From assembly GCF_030433435.1 (NCBI RefSeq), contig NZ_JANRHH010000055.1:1-64000 (forward strand): a stretch of 64,000 nt of DNA. Direction: 5' to 3'. The DNA is from Polycladomyces subterraneus (GTDB taxonomy: Bacteria; Bacillota; Bacilli; Thermoactinomycetales; JIR-001). The notes under the pieces are model-generated. The model made no database searches, was not told where the DNA came from, and saw only the letters and a program-made list of their open reading frames with translations. The position numbers were made by a program, and so were the translations under genes. Below are positions 26,064-35,339 of the stretch, in pieces (position 1 is the first letter of the stretch; every line of letters starts with the position of its first letter).

Positions 26064-27086
26064 ATGGCAAAAAAAATGCTCGCGGCGGTGGTACGGAACT
26101 TTCATGAACCCATTCGTATCGAAGAGGTGGATATTCCGGAACCGGGAGAGGGTCAGGTTCGCGTGAAAATTGAAACGTCAGGATTATGCCACACCGATAT
26201 CCATGCGGCTAAAGGGGACTGGCCGATTAAACCGAAACTGCCTTTTATTCCGGGGCACGAAGGAATCGGGATTGTGGAAGCTGTCGGAAAGGGCGTCAAA
26301 GGAATCAAGGAAGGGGACCGTGTGGCCCTCCCCTGGCTGGGTTACGCATGCGGAATGTGTGAATACTGCAACTCCGGCTGGGAAACCCTGTGCGAATCCC
26401 AGTTGAACACCGGTTACTCCATTGACGGCACCCACGCCGAATACGCCATCGGTTACGCCAAACATATCGCCAAGGTGCCCGACGGTGTCAGCCCGTTGGA
26501 TGCGGCTCCACTGACCTGTGCTGGAGTGACCACGTACAAGGCGGTGAAAATGTCCGGCGCCCGTCCTTCCGATCTGGTGGCCATCTTCGGCATCGGTGGG
26601 TTGGGTCACCTGGCTTTGCAGTATGCCAAAGTGGCAGGTGCGGCGGTGGTGGCTGTGGACTTGTTCGATGAGAAACTGAAGCTGGCCAAGGAGTTGGGAG
26701 CGGACTATGTGGTTAACGCCCGTACCCAAGACCCTGTGGAAGAAATCAAGAAGCTGGGCGGGGCGGATGCGGCTATTAGTGTGGCTGTTGCACCCAAGGC
26801 TTTTGAACAGGCTTTTTATTCCCTGCGTCGGGGCGGCCGTCTCGTCTTCGTTGCGCTGCCAGCGGACAACCACGTAAAGCTGCCCATTTTTGAGACCGTC
26901 CTCAACGGTATCCAGGTCATCGGCTCCATCGTGGGAACCCGTACCGATCTGGAGGAAACGTTCCAATTGCACGCGGCCAGACGGACAAAAGTTGTTTCTG
27001 AAACCCGACATCTTCATCAGGTTCATGAAGCCTTTGAAGAAGTGGAAAAAGCACAAGCGAAGGCTCGACTGGTTTTCAAATTGTAA
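26064..27086 (+). CDS. adhP: Zinc-dependent alcohol dehydrogenase, AdhP type
   Basis: A 340-residue medium-chain NAD-dependent alcohol dehydrogenase that interconverts primary alcohols and aldehydes. Catalytic zinc ligands are visible in SGLCHTDIH and GHEGIGIVE and further Cys; the structural zinc site is CGMCEYCNSGWETLC near residues 98-112; the NAD site is GIGGLGHLALQYA near residue 172. It resembles AdhT of Geobacillus. ATG 26064 has AAGGGG upstream. Sigma-54 promoter and adjacent AcoR-like activator indicate induction by substrate; the aldehyde dehydrogenase downstream would oxidise the product to acid. Confidence 0.93.
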   Translation: MAKKMLAAVVRNFHEPIRIEEVDIPEPGEGQVRVKIETSGLCHTDIHAAKGDWPIKPKLPFIPGHEGIGIVEAVGKGVKGIKEGDRVALPWLGYACGMCEYCNSGWETLCESQLNTGYSIDGTHAEYAIGYAKHIAKVPDGVSPLDAAPLTCAGVTTYKAVKMSGARPSDLVAIFGIGGLGHLALQYAKVAGAAVVAVDLFDEKLKLAKELGADYVVNARTQDPVEEIKKLGGADAAISVAVAPKAFEQAFYSLRRGGRLVFVALPADNHVKLPIFETVLNGIQVIGSIVGTRTDLEETFQLHAARRTKVVSETRHLHQVHEAFEEVEKAQAKARLVFKL

Positions 27087-27184
27087 GCAAGAAAAACGGG
27101 TTTTCCGTACCCCAATTGTCGATATTTCAAAACCTCAAGTTGATCGTACAACAATAAGACCAATTTAAAATGGAGGAATGAATC

Positions 27185-28717
27185 ATGAGCACGATCCTTG
27201 CTGGGTATAAAGCTCCAAACACAGAAGGGAGCCTCGTTCAATACAAGGAGAAATACGACAACTTCATCGGAGGAGAATGGGTTCCCCCCGTGAATGGGGA
27301 ATACTTTGAATCCATCTCCCCTGTCGACGGAAAACCCTTCACCAGGGTGGCGCGCTCCAGAAAAGAAGACATTGAACTGGCCCTGGATAAAGCCCATGAG
27401 GCCAAGGAAAAATGGGGCAACACCTCGGCGACGGAACGGAGCAACATCCTCTTGAAAATCGCAGACCGCATGGAAGAAAACCTGGAAAAGCTGGCCCTCT
27501 CCGAAACTTGGGATAACGGCAAGCCCATCCGGGAGACACTGAACGCCGACCTTCCCTTGGCTATCGACCACTTTCGCTATTTCGCCGGGGTCATTCGCGG
27601 TGAGGAAGGCAGCGTAGCCGAACTGGATCAAAACACTTTGTCTATGCATATCAAAGAGCCCATCGGCGTGGTCGGGCAGATCATCCCCTGGAACTTCCCC
27701 ATGCTGATGGCCGCCTGGAAGCTGGCTCCCGCATTGGCTGCCGGTAACTGTGTCGTCTTGAAACCCGCAGAACAGACGCCAGTGACGATTATGCTCTTTG
27801 CCGAGCTGATTGCCGATCTCTTGCCGCCCGGTGTGATCAACATCGTTAACGGCTTCGGTCCCGAAGCGGGCGCACCACTGGCTTCCTCTCCCAGAGTGGG
27901 CAAAGTGGCCTTCACCGGGGAGACGACCACCGGCCGTTTGATCATGCAGTACGCATCGGAGAACATCACACCTGTCACCTTGGAGTTGGGGGGCAAATCG
28001 CCCAACATCTTCACAGAAAGCGTCATGGCTCAAGACGACTCCTTCTTGGATAAGGCTCTTGAAGGGTTTACCATGTTCGCTCTCAACCAAGGGGAGGTTT
28101 GCACTTGCCCCTCCAGGGCCATGATTCAGGAATCGATCTACGATGCCTTTATGGAAAAGGCATTAGAACGGGTAGCCAAAATCAAGTTGGGAGACCCCCT
28201 CAATCCCGAGACGATGATGGGGGCGCAGGCGTCCCGTGATCAGTTTGAGAAAATCTTGAGCTACATTGAGTTAGGAAAACAAGAGGGTGCCGAGCTTCTG
28301 GCCGGTGGCAAGCCCTTTGAAAACCCGCATTATCCCGAAGGGTACTATATCCAACCCACCGTGTTCAAAGGGCACAACAAAATGAGGATCTTCCAGGAGG
28401 AGATCTTCGGACCCGTCGTTTCGGTAACCACCTTTAAAGACGAAAACGAGCTCTTGGAGATCGCCAACGATACACTCTACGGCCTCGGAGCCGGCCTGTG
28501 GACCCGGGATATGCACCAAGTATACCAAATCGCCCGGAAGATCGAAGCGGGTCGGGTATGGGTCAACTGCTACCACTTGTACCCGGCTCATGCCGCCTTC
28601 GGTGGTTATAAACAATCCGGTATCGGCCGAGAAAATCACAAAATGATGCTGGAGTATTACCGGCAAACCAAAAACTTACTGATTTCCTACGACAAAAACC
28701 CACGGGGCTTCTTTTAA
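27185..28717 (+). CDS. NAD-dependent aldehyde dehydrogenase (ExaC/AcoD-like)
   Basis: A 510-residue aldehyde dehydrogenase that oxidises acetaldehyde or similar short aldehydes to acids. The catalytic glutamate lies in [11 protein letters not shown] near residue 265, the catalytic cysteine in [12 protein letters not shown] near residue 305, and the cofactor loop is [14 protein letters not shown] in place of the more usual GQxC is typical of the ExaC/AcoD subgroup, which is often under AcoR-type control. ATG 27185 follows GGAGG at eight bases. The 98-base gap after adhP lacks a terminator, so both genes share the sigma-54 transcript. Confidence 0.93.
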   Translation: MSTILAGYKAPNTEGSLVQYKEKYDNFIGGEWVPPVNGEYFESISPVDGKPFTRVARSRKEDIELALDKAHEAKEKWGNTSATERSNILLKIADRMEENLEKLALSETWDNGKPIRETLNADLPLAIDHFRYFAGVIRGEEGSVAELDQNTLSMHIKEPIGVVGQIIPWNFPMLMAAWKLAPALAAGNCVVLKPAEQTPVTIMLFAELIADLLPPGVINIVNGFGPEAGAPLASSPRVGKVAFTGETTTGRLIMQYASENITPVTLELGGKSPNIFTESVMAQDDSFLDKALEGFTMFALNQGEVCTCPSRAMIQESIYDAFMEKALERVAKIKLGDPLNPETMMGAQASRDQFEKILSYIELGKQEGAELLAGGKPFENPHYPEGYYIQPTVFKGHNKMRIFQEEIFGPVVSVTTFKDENELLEIANDTLYGLGAGLWTRDMHQVYQIARKIEAGRVWVNCYHLYPAHAAFGGYKQSGIGRENHKMMLEYYRQTKNLLISYDKNPRGFF

Positions 28718-28751
28718 TACACAATCGTCATAGCTAGTCGTTGTATGCTTT

Positions 28752-29330
28752 TTACCCGCAGAGCAAACGAGCGCTCTGCGGGTTTTTCGTTAAATCCTCT
28801 TTTCTTTCCACGTCGGGCAAGTGCCTCCAATAGTAGACCAGTGTTCGCAACCCCTTGTCAAAGTTGTCCAGCAAGAAAAACTCATTGGGAAAGTGAACAT
28901 TGGCATCGGGCAGGCCGGATCCCATCAGGACTACCGGCACCTGCAACAGCCGGGAGAGTGTTTCCACCACTGGGATGGACCCTCCAGCTCGGATGAAGTG
29001 ACACCGCATACTGAATGCTGACTCATAGACGGTGGCCGGAAGAATCGTTTGCCGCCTTCTTCATAGTAGCCGCTGACGATGCCGTTGATCTCCAGCGGTG
29101 GACGAATCCATACTCGCTCCAACGCGGTGAAACCCTCTTCGCCAAACAGTTCCTTCAATTGAAGGCGGGCTTCCTCGCTTCTTCGTCAAAGGGTAACCAA
29201 CGCCACTTTTTCCTGCGGTGTCGGAGGGATGACATCCTCGTGACTTGCTCCACACGGCTACCAAGGGTACTCCCTTTGGTCGTCGTGGGCGGCGTGAAAA
29301 CCCACATCCATCCACGAAGGATTCGTCCAA
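28752..29330 (-). pseudogene. M20 family metallopeptidase (dipeptidase), C-terminal relic
   Basis: Minus-strand frames carry consecutive pieces of an M20 dipeptidase. 29158-29060 gives LFGEEGFTALERVWIRPPLEINGIVSGYYEEG, and 29009-28752 gives the C-terminal RAGGSIPVVETL, LMGSGLPDANVHFPNEFF and the final LRTLVYYWRHLP. Further upstream to about 29330 the frames are scrambled. The N-terminal zinc-binding part is absent and at least two frame changes are present. The 3-prime end overlaps the terminator of the opposite gene. Confidence 0.75.
28754..28788 (+). terminator. Terminator after the aldehyde dehydrogenase
   Basis: Stem ACCCGCAGAGC (28754-28764) with GCTCTGCGGGT (28773-28783), then TTTTC. 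Confidence 0.88.
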
Positions 29331-29583
29331 GCTTAGAAAAATTGTCCGTGTCTCAGATCAGGATACCAAGCAATGCTCGCTTTCATCTGCCCATTGAAAT
29401 GGCAAGGATTTCGTTCGTTTTTCCAAAACTCGAAGTATCTAAAAAAGAAGGAGTCCCTCGTTCTGTTCGCGAAAAATCGTTCAAGTGAAAACAACAAGAG
29501 TAATCCTCATTATTCATGGTGAATGGAAACCGCTATTATAAGCGGAAATCATTCCAATAGCAATGATGAAAGGGGATCCGGTA

Positions 29584-30264
29584 ATGCATCCTTCTTATAC
29601 TCAGCAAGAAAAGGAAATCATCTACCGTGTGATCAGGGAACGACGCGATATCCGCCACTTTTTGCCCGATCCCGTACCTGAACCGGTGCTGGCACGCATG
29701 TTGGAAGCGGCGCATTACGCTCCCTCGGTGGGTTTTATGCAACCGTGGAATTTCATTTTGATCACGTCCAGGGAATTGCGTCAGCAGGTGAAGGCTTCAT
29801 TTGAACGAGTGAATCAAAACGAATGGGCGAAGTTGACCGACGACGAACGGCAAGCATTATATAGCCGGCTGAAGTTGGAAGGCATCATGGAAGCACCGAT
29901 CAATCTGGCGATGACATGCGATCACCGGCGGGACGCGCCATTTGTGTTGGGACGTGCTCCCATGCCAGAGACGGATGTATACAGCACCTGTCTGGCCGTG
30001 CAGAACCTATGGTTGGCCGCTCGTGCCGAAGGGGTCGGAGTAGGTTGGGTGAGCCTGTTGGAGAAACGGGAAGTGGAAAAACTGCTCGGTTTGCCGGATG
30101 GAGTGGAGTTGGTCGCCTATCTGTGCGTGGGATATCCTGTCGAATTCCGATCCAAACCGATGTTGGAGGAGAAGGGTTGGAAATTCCGTATGGATTGGCG
30201 ACAGCTGGTTTTTGAAAACGGTTGGGGTGATCCGGTTGTCTCCTATTCGCTCACTTCGCCGTGA
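29584..30264 (+). CDS. bluB: 5,6-dimethylbenzimidazole synthase (BluB)
   Basis: A 226-residue flavin-destroying enzyme of the nitroreductase fold that breaks down FMNH2 with oxygen to make 5,6-dimethylbenzimidazole, the lower ligand of vitamin B12. The family start RRDIRHFLPDPVPEPVLARM and AAHYAPSVGFMQPWNFILI are well conserved, as is GVGVGWVSLL in the second half. ATG 29584 with AAAGGGG eight bases upstream is preferred over ATG 29563. No other cobalamin gene and no cobalamin riboswitch are seen around it, so it may complete salvage of B12 precursors. Requires oxygen, consistent with an aerobe. Confidence 0.9.
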   Translation: MHPSYTQQEKEIIYRVIRERRDIRHFLPDPVPEPVLARMLEAAHYAPSVGFMQPWNFILITSRELRQQVKASFERVNQNEWAKLTDDERQALYSRLKLEGIMEAPINLAMTCDHRRDAPFVLGRAPMPETDVYSTCLAVQNLWLAARAEGVGVGWVSLLEKREVEKLLGLPDGVELVAYLCVGYPVEFRSKPMLEEKGWKFRMDWRQLVFENGWGDPVVSYSLTSP

Positions 30265-30514
30265 TCGCAATGGCGGTAATACTGTGCGAGTACCTCGTGA
30301 AAGGAACTTTCCTCTTTCTATTTCCTATTATTTTTGGAATAATAGAATGCAACATCTTGTCAATACACGGGTGGAAAAATGGTAGTCGACATGAATCATC
30401 TTCTGGCCACGTACGTTGATAGAACCGGAAGGGTGTAACTGATCATTCGCCCCGTCAACTTACATCCCCGGAGTGACCAGATATACTGCAGTTCCTGAGA
30501 AAGGGGTAACACTG

Positions 30515-31231
30515 ATGATTGTCCGTCGTCAGGGGGAAGCGTTTGTATTGATCCGACAACATGACCATGCGCGGATTTCCGGCTTGATGGCACGGCATTG
30601 GCGGAATCGACCTGAACCGTACCCATCCGTTGTTTATGCAATTGAATACCACGATGTAGGCTGGCAGACGCTGGATCACACGATCCATTGGAACGAAACC
30701 GCAGATGCTCCGTATTCGTTCGAAAATTTTCCGCTGGAACCCAAACTGGTTACGTATCGGGAAGGAATCGACCGGGTAGAAAAGAGAGATAGGTATGCTG
30801 CTTGTTTGTGCAGTATGCATTACGCTTCCTTTTTTGTCGACAGCGATGAACCGCAGGCCCTGGCTTTCAGGGAACGGGAGCTCGAACGCCAGAAGGCGTT
30901 GATGCGTCATTTTTCGGATGAAGACCGGAGCCGACTGAAGCAAAACCTGCACCTGCTGCAAGTGTGTGATAATCTTTCACTGTTTCTCTGTTTTAACCAA
31001 ACGGGAGAGAATACCCATCCATGGTATCGGGACGGCGTCAAGTTGGGACCTTCCCATTATCATCCTGTTTGGGAGAGTTCCCATGTATTGCGGTTGGAAC
31101 CCAATCCCTTTGATCGCTCATTCGTCGCGGAAATCCCGTACCAAGTAGTGGGCAGGGACCGGAGACCGCTGAGTAAAGGAAGCCTCCGGATTAAGATCCG
31201 CGGGGAAGAGAGAAGAGGAGTGGGGACATGA
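30515..31231 (+). CDS. DUF3891 family protein
   Basis: A 238-residue protein of the DUF3891 family, function unknown. It shows the conserved start MIVRRQGEAFVLIRQHDHAR and an EYHDVGW block in which His and Asp could bind a metal, followed by CSMHYASFF and CDNLSLFLCF, a pattern reminiscent of HD-type hydrolase helices. ATG 30515 lies eight bases after AAAGGGG. It overlaps the next gene by four bases (ATGA) and so heads a tightly packed run of genes to 34.27 kb. Confidence 0.82.
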   Translation: MIVRRQGEAFVLIRQHDHARISGLMARHWRNRPEPYPSVVYAIEYHDVGWQTLDHTIHWNETADAPYSFENFPLEPKLVTYREGIDRVEKRDRYAACLCSMHYASFFVDSDEPQALAFRERELERQKALMRHFSDEDRSRLKQNLHLLQVCDNLSLFLCFNQTGENTHPWYRDGVKLGPSHYHPVWESSHVLRLEPNPFDRSFVAEIPYQVVGRDRRPLSKGSLRIKIRGEERRGVGT

Positions 31232-31914
31232 TTCGCGCATTGGTGTTTGATTTTGACGGGACCATTTTGGATACGGAAACACCGGCCTATCTCACCTTGA
31301 AGGAAATCTATCAGGAGTATGGTGTTGAGCTGCCGCTGGACGAGTGGTGCAAGTGCATCGGAACACGAGGGGGTGAATTTGACCCGCTCGGTTACTTGGA
31401 ATCGTGTGTTGGCCGCCCGCTGGACAAGAAAGCCATCCATCAAAGATGGCGGGCGCGACATCAGAAGATGGTCGAGCAACAGCGCCCCCTTCCCGGAGTG
31501 GAGCGTCTTTTACAGGAGGCAAAAGCAAAAGGATTGAAGGTGGGGCTGGCATCCAGTTCCGACCGGGAAGTGATCCTGCACCGCCTGACGATGTTGGACC
31601 TGCTGTCCCATTTTGATTGTGTATGTACAGCCGACGATGTGGAATATGTCAAACCCGATCCCGCTTTGTACCTGCTGGCGATATCCCGACTGGGCGTCAG
31701 GCCGGAAGAAGCGGTGGCAGTGGAAGATTCACCTAACGGGGCGTTGGCGGCCAAACGGGCGGGATTGCGTTGTTTGGTGGTACCCAATCCGATGACGGCG
31801 GGACTCAATCTTGGGGAGTATGAATTGCGATTGGATTCGTTGGAGGAGCTGACCGTAGACAGTTTGCTGGACGGCAGTGCATTCTCCGTTTCCGTGAAAG
31901 GGGAGCGAAGATGA
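31228..31914 (+). CDS. HAD superfamily hydrolase, beta-phosphoglucomutase-like
   Basis: A 228-residue HAD phosphatase or mutase. All four motifs are present: FDFDGTILDTE at the start (two catalytic Asp), ASSS near residue 112, Lys in VKPDPALYL near 148, and VEDSPNG near 172. The cap (residues 15-85) is the small helical type of phosphoglucomutase-like members such as B. subtilis YhcW. Substrate unknown. ATG overlaps the DUF3891 stop and its own stop overlaps the next ATG, so translation is coupled along the cluster. Confidence 0.9.
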   Translation: MIRALVFDFDGTILDTETPAYLTLKEIYQEYGVELPLDEWCKCIGTRGGEFDPLGYLESCVGRPLDKKAIHQRWRARHQKMVEQQRPLPGVERLLQEAKAKGLKVGLASSSDREVILHRLTMLDLLSHFDCVCTADDVEYVKPDPALYLLAISRLGVRPEEAVAVEDSPNGALAAKRAGLRCLVVPNPMTAGLNLGEYELRLDSLEELTVDSLLDGSAFSVSVKGERR

Positions 31915-32299
31915 AGCTGACCGGTTTCAACCATGTGACGATTCGGGTAAGGGATTTGCAACGTTCCTTGGCATTTTACCGGGATGTCTTGGGGATGAAG
32001 CTGGTTCATCTCGGTCGGACCGACGCCTATCTGGACGGGGGCGGTGCCTGGGTGTGTCTGGTGGAGAAAGCCAATCTGATGCCTCAGAGAAAACGGCAGG
32101 AGTGGATCACGTGGCGTTTTCGATTGCCGAATCGGATTTCGACGAAGCCGTTCAACAGTTAAAGCAGAACGGCGTGACCATCGTACGCGGCCCCGTTCTT
32201 CGCGGGCAAGGGTGGACCGTCAATTTCCTCGATCCCGACGGAACGCAATTGGAACTGCATACGGGCAATCTGGCGAAGCGGATGGAAGTGTGGAAGTAG
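31911..32299 (+). pseudogene. FosA/VOC-type fosfomycin-resistance-like protein, frameshifted
   Basis: Frame one (from ATG 31911) reads MKLTGFNHVTIRVRDLQRSL, AFYRDVLGMKLVHLG and GAWVCLVEKANL; near 32080-32100 the homology moves to another frame, GVDHVAFSIAESDFDEAVQQ, and ends FLDPDGTQLELHTGNLAKRM. The expected metal ligands of FosA-type thiol transferases are all recognisable (His of NHVT, His of DHVAF, Glu of LELHTG), but in two frames. One-base frameshift, or a sequencing error; if repaired the product is about 128 residues. Fosfomycin specificity is inference, other VOC roles are possible. Confidence 0.7.
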
Positions 32300-32325
32300 A
32301 ACGACGCGATCGGGGAGGATGGAGC

Positions 32326-33150
32326 ATGACCACCCTGTTGGAGACAGCTAAAGCCGTTGCGGTGAAAGCGGCGATAGAGGCGGGGCGAATTGCCAAAAAC
32401 GCTTTTCAACAGGATTTTCACGTTTATGAGAAGGGGGATCACGGTGATGTCGTGACAGAAGTGGACATTAGGGCGGAGCGGGCAATCGTGAATACCATTC
32501 GGCGACATTTTCCCGATCATGTCATCCATAGTGAAGAGATGGGCACCTCCGATGGCCAATCGGAATGGATATGGCAGATCGATCCGTTGGACGGAACCAA
32601 TAACTTCGTTATCGGTCTGCCGTTGTACGGCGTGTCGATCACGTTGTGCCGCCACGAACGGCCGGTACTCGGTGTGATTGTGGACAGTCATCAGGAACGG
32701 GTGTACATCGCCGAGCGTGATCGTGGTGCCGTATGCGGTTCCCAACCGTTACGGGTGCGAAAGCGTGTGGACGATCCGAAGCAGATGACGGTGGGTTGGA
32801 TCCAAGGCTACCATGTCGGACAGGAGGCAGGCGCGGTTCGATTGCGGCAAATGCTGGAGAACAGGGTGAAACGCACCCTGCGTCTGTGGGCTCCCACGTT
32901 GGTATGGGCGATGCTGGCACGAAGCGACCTGGATGCTGTTTTCGTTTATGACTCGGAAGGGGAAGATTTGAACGCAGGACTGCTGTTGTCCCGGGAAGCG
33001 GGAGCCGCCGTGGTGGAGTTTTCTGGAAGGGAGTGGGATGGGATGCCGGGACAACGCTGTGTTTTGGCCTGTCACCCCGAACACGCGGACCTCTTCTTAT
33101 CTTGGCTGAAAGAAGTCGAGGAGGAAAATACCGATGCGTTTGGCCGTTGA
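32326..33150 (+). CDS. Inositol monophosphatase family protein
   Basis: A 274-residue Mg-dependent, Li-sensitive-type phosphatase (IMPase/FBPase superfamily). Metal-site motifs appear in order: SEEMG (with Glu ligands) near residue 67, IDPLDGTNNFV near 85 and the C-terminal block where WDxxA is usual, here YDSEGEDLNAG near 207. The variant third motif makes the exact substrate uncertain (inositol phosphate, sugar phosphate or PAP). ATG 32326 has GGGGAGG upstream; the longer frame to 32212 overlaps the preceding gene. It overlaps the next gene by 17 bases. Confidence 0.85.
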   Translation: MTTLLETAKAVAVKAAIEAGRIAKNAFQQDFHVYEKGDHGDVVTEVDIRAERAIVNTIRRHFPDHVIHSEEMGTSDGQSEWIWQIDPLDGTNNFVIGLPLYGVSITLCRHERPVLGVIVDSHQERVYIAERDRGAVCGSQPLRVRKRVDDPKQMTVGWIQGYHVGQEAGAVRLRQMLENRVKRTLRLWAPTLVWAMLARSDLDAVFVYDSEGEDLNAGLLLSREAGAAVVEFSGREWDGMPGQRCVLACHPEHADLFLSWLKEVEEENTDAFGR

Positions 33151-33724
33151 CGGAACCGGGGTGGAACTGCGATGGTTGGATAAAAGCGACGCCGAGGCAC
33201 TTTTTCAGTTGGTGGTTGCCAACCGGGAGCATCTCTTGCCGTGGTTGGCGTTTGCCAAAACCACCCGCCAGGTGGAGGATACAATGCGTTTTTTGGAAGA
33301 AGTTCAAGAGCGGCATGAACAAGGTCTAGGTATGCATTTCGGCATCTGGATGGGGGAGGAATTGATCGGCACGCTCGGCGCAATCCCCGACCGTTACGGT
33401 TACGGCAGTTACGAGATCGGTTACTGGATCGCGAAAGCGTATGAAGGAAAGGGGATCGTGACACGCTGTGTCATCCGGTTGTTGGATCATCTCTTCGAGG
33501 AGAAGCAGGTCCATCGGGCCGAGATTCGTTGTCACGCGGACAATGCTCGTAGTCGCGCCATTCCTGATCGCTTGGGATTCCGGTTGGAAGGATGTTTGAA
33601 ACAGGCTTCCCGCACATCCGACAGGGAATACGGCGATCAGCTCATATTCGGTTTGCTGCGGACGGAATGGGCGGCCGCCCGGGCTCACGCTACGGCGTCG
33701 GCCGGATCGGAATTGTCTGGGTGA
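33134..33724 (+). CDS. GNAT acetyltransferase, RimJ/RimL-like
   Basis: A 196-residue N-acetyltransferase of the RimJ/RimL group, which acetylate N-terminal amines of ribosomal proteins or other amines. Typical features are LRWLDKSDAEALFQLV, a GTLGAIPD beta strand, the acetyl-CoA loop around IAKAYEGKGIVTRC (compare Q/RxxGxG/A) and HRAEIRCHADNARSRAIPDRLGF. ATG 33134 lies within the end of the phosphatase gene, so the genes are coupled. A second, different GNAT gene follows 13 bases later. Target unknown. Confidence 0.88.
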   Translation: MRLAVDGTGVELRWLDKSDAEALFQLVVANREHLLPWLAFAKTTRQVEDTMRFLEEVQERHEQGLGMHFGIWMGEELIGTLGAIPDRYGYGSYEIGYWIAKAYEGKGIVTRCVIRLLDHLFEEKQVHRAEIRCHADNARSRAIPDRLGFRLEGCLKQASRTSDREYGDQLIFGLLRTEWAAARAHATASAGSELSG

Positions 33725-33737
33725 AAGGAGCATCGGC

Positions 33738-34271
33738 ATGATCACACTCCAACCCTTTACCAAAGAAGATTATGCCCAATTAATGGAGTGGGTTGATAAC
33801 CCTGCGTTTCTCCTGCAATGGGGCGGGCCACGTTTCACTTTCCCGCTGGATGAGCGGCAACTGGACGATTACCTGTCGTGGGAAAGTCCGGGCCGGCAAG
33901 TGTGGAAAGCGGTGGATCCAACGAGTGGCCGAACGGTGGGACATATCGAATTGGGCAACATCGACCCTCGAAATCGAATCGGTACGATCGCCCGTGTCAT
34001 GATTAGCCCTGACGCCCGTGGCAAAGGCTGGGGCGAACAGATGGTGCGGGAAGCGGTTCGATACGGCTTTGAAACGCTGCACCTGCACCGGATTGAACTG
34101 CGCGTTTTTGATTTCAACAATGCAGCCATCCGATGTTACGAGAAAGTAGGATTTCAAAAAGAGGGATTGTTACGCGAATGCAGGCGGTTCGGGGATGAAT
34201 ACTGGAGTTTGTGGGTCATGAGCCTGTTGCGGCCGGAGTGGTTGAAGCAAAAACAAGAGGAAGGAGAATGA
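33738..34271 (+). CDS. GNAT acetyltransferase
   Basis: A 177-residue GNAT protein: ITLQPFTKEDYAQLMEWVDN, a V/I-rich strand RTVGHIELGNID, the acetyl-CoA binding SPDARGKGWGEQMVREAV near residue 91 and LHRIELRVFDFNNAAIRCYEKVGFQKEG. GAAAGGAG precedes ATG 33738. It shares only the fold with its upstream neighbour, so it is not a recent duplicate. Last gene of the packed run, ending at a terminator. Target unknown. Confidence 0.9.
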   Translation: MITLQPFTKEDYAQLMEWVDNPAFLLQWGGPRFTFPLDERQLDDYLSWESPGRQVWKAVDPTSGRTVGHIELGNIDPRNRIGTIARVMISPDARGKGWGEQMVREAVRYGFETLHLHRIELRVFDFNNAAIRCYEKVGFQKEGLLRECRRFGDEYWSLWVMSLLRPEWLKQKQEEGE

Positions 34272-34317
34272 AAAACACCTGCGACAGGTGGCCGATCGTA
34301 CAAAGGGACTTCACATC

Positions 34318-34356
34318 AAAAAGGAGCCACGATATGCATGTGGCTCCCTTTCTTTT
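34318..34356. terminator. Bidirectional terminator between the GNAT and DUF6454 genes
   Basis: Stem AAAGGAGCCAC with GTGGCTCCCTTT around loop GATATGCAT; A-run on the left and TTTCTTTT on the right serve both convergent transcripts. Confidence 0.85.
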
Positions 34357-34370
34357 GGTTCCCCTTCACG

Positions 34371-35309
34371 TTAGTTCGCTTCATACACCAGCAAGGATGC
34401 GTGATCGTCATCCGGTACAGCATAAAGCCGCAACCCTTGGTCAGTATTCTCCAGATACACCGGGTTACGAGTAATAACATGTCCTTGCGGCGAAAATTCG
34501 GTTACCGGTACTTCGTGGAGGATATCCAGCGTGTTCGTGTCAAGCAAGGCCAATCCGCCCAACTCATAGGGGTTGGAATTGTTTGTTGCAGGGTTGGGCA
34601 GCTCCGAAATACCGCTACAGACAATTTTTCCTTGGCCCACACCCTCACAATCCTGGTAATCGACGAAGTGGCTGGGATTGTTTTCTACACGCAGTTGTTT
34701 CCCTTGTTCATTCCACAGATAGAACTTCCGAGAACCCCAACTGACACCGATCAGTTTTCCGTTTCGAACGTCGTGGACCAGCCCGCCGATATGGTCATTA
34801 ACCCGGAACACTTCCTCTGCCTTCATCGTCTTGGGATCTACTTTGTAGATAATAGAATGGCTATTGGGACGGTATTCGGCCACAGGCACCCAAATGTATT
34901 TGCCGTCATATGCGATGCCGCCAGGGTGATATATGATTCCCTCACCCAGCTGGATGTCTTTTACGAGTTTCCCTTGTTTGTCAAAGGCAAACAGGTGTCC
35001 AACCCCTTTTCCGGGCGTGCGATCATATCCGTCCCGGGGTTGGTCATATTTCACCGGTTTTTCGATGATTTCCACCGAGGACATGTAATACAGGTCCCCA
35101 ATTCGCGTCATTCCTTGTGGGTGATAGACATTGAATGGGAGATCGATCTTTTCTATTTGCTGCCACTTGGTGCTGCGGGAAAGTTGTTGGAATTTGTCCG
35201 GCAATAGGGCATCTTTCGTTTCAGCATGATCCGGTTGAGCCATGGTGACAGCCGTGAATACGGTGCCGATCAAAAATATGACAGTGACAATGAATACGAT
35301 TTTTCGCAT
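34371..35309 (-). CDS. Secreted beta-propeller-like protein, DUF6454
   Basis: A 312-residue exported protein. A signal peptide (MRKIVFIVTVIFLIGTVFTA, cleavage near residue 24-27) precedes repeated WD/NHL-like strands: YHPQGMTRIGDLYYMSSVE, GKGVGHLFAFDKQGKLV, GGIAYDGKYIWVPVAEYR, IGVSWGSRKFYLWNEQG. I associate the pattern with DUF6454, function unknown; a hydrolytic or binding role outside the cell is possible. ATG 35309 is seven bases after GGAGG; ATG 35312 is adjacent. Convergent with the acetyltransferase run; upstream is a 700-base stretch without a clear gene. Confidence 0.78.
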   Translation of the reverse strand: MRKIVFIVTVIFLIGTVFTAVTMAQPDHAETKDALLPDKFQQLSRSTKWQQIEKIDLPFNVYHPQGMTRIGDLYYMSSVEIIEKPVKYDQPRDGYDRTPGKGVGHLFAFDKQGKLVKDIQLGEGIIYHPGGIAYDGKYIWVPVAEYRPNSHSIIYKVDPKTMKAEEVFRVNDHIGGLVHDVRNGKLIGVSWGSRKFYLWNEQGKQLRVENNPSHFVDYQDCEGVGQGKIVCSGISELPNPATNNSNPYELGGLALLDTNTLDILHEVPVTEFSPQGHVITRNPVYLENTDQGLRLYAVPDDDHASLLVYEAN

Positions 35310-35339
35310 CATCACCCCTCCTCGGTTTCCACCTAGCAT

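Noticed and set aside
29331-29583. Cobalamin riboswitch upstream of bluB
   Set aside because: No B12-box (GCCACTG-like) sequence is present; there is only a small CCGCT/AGCGG hairpin.
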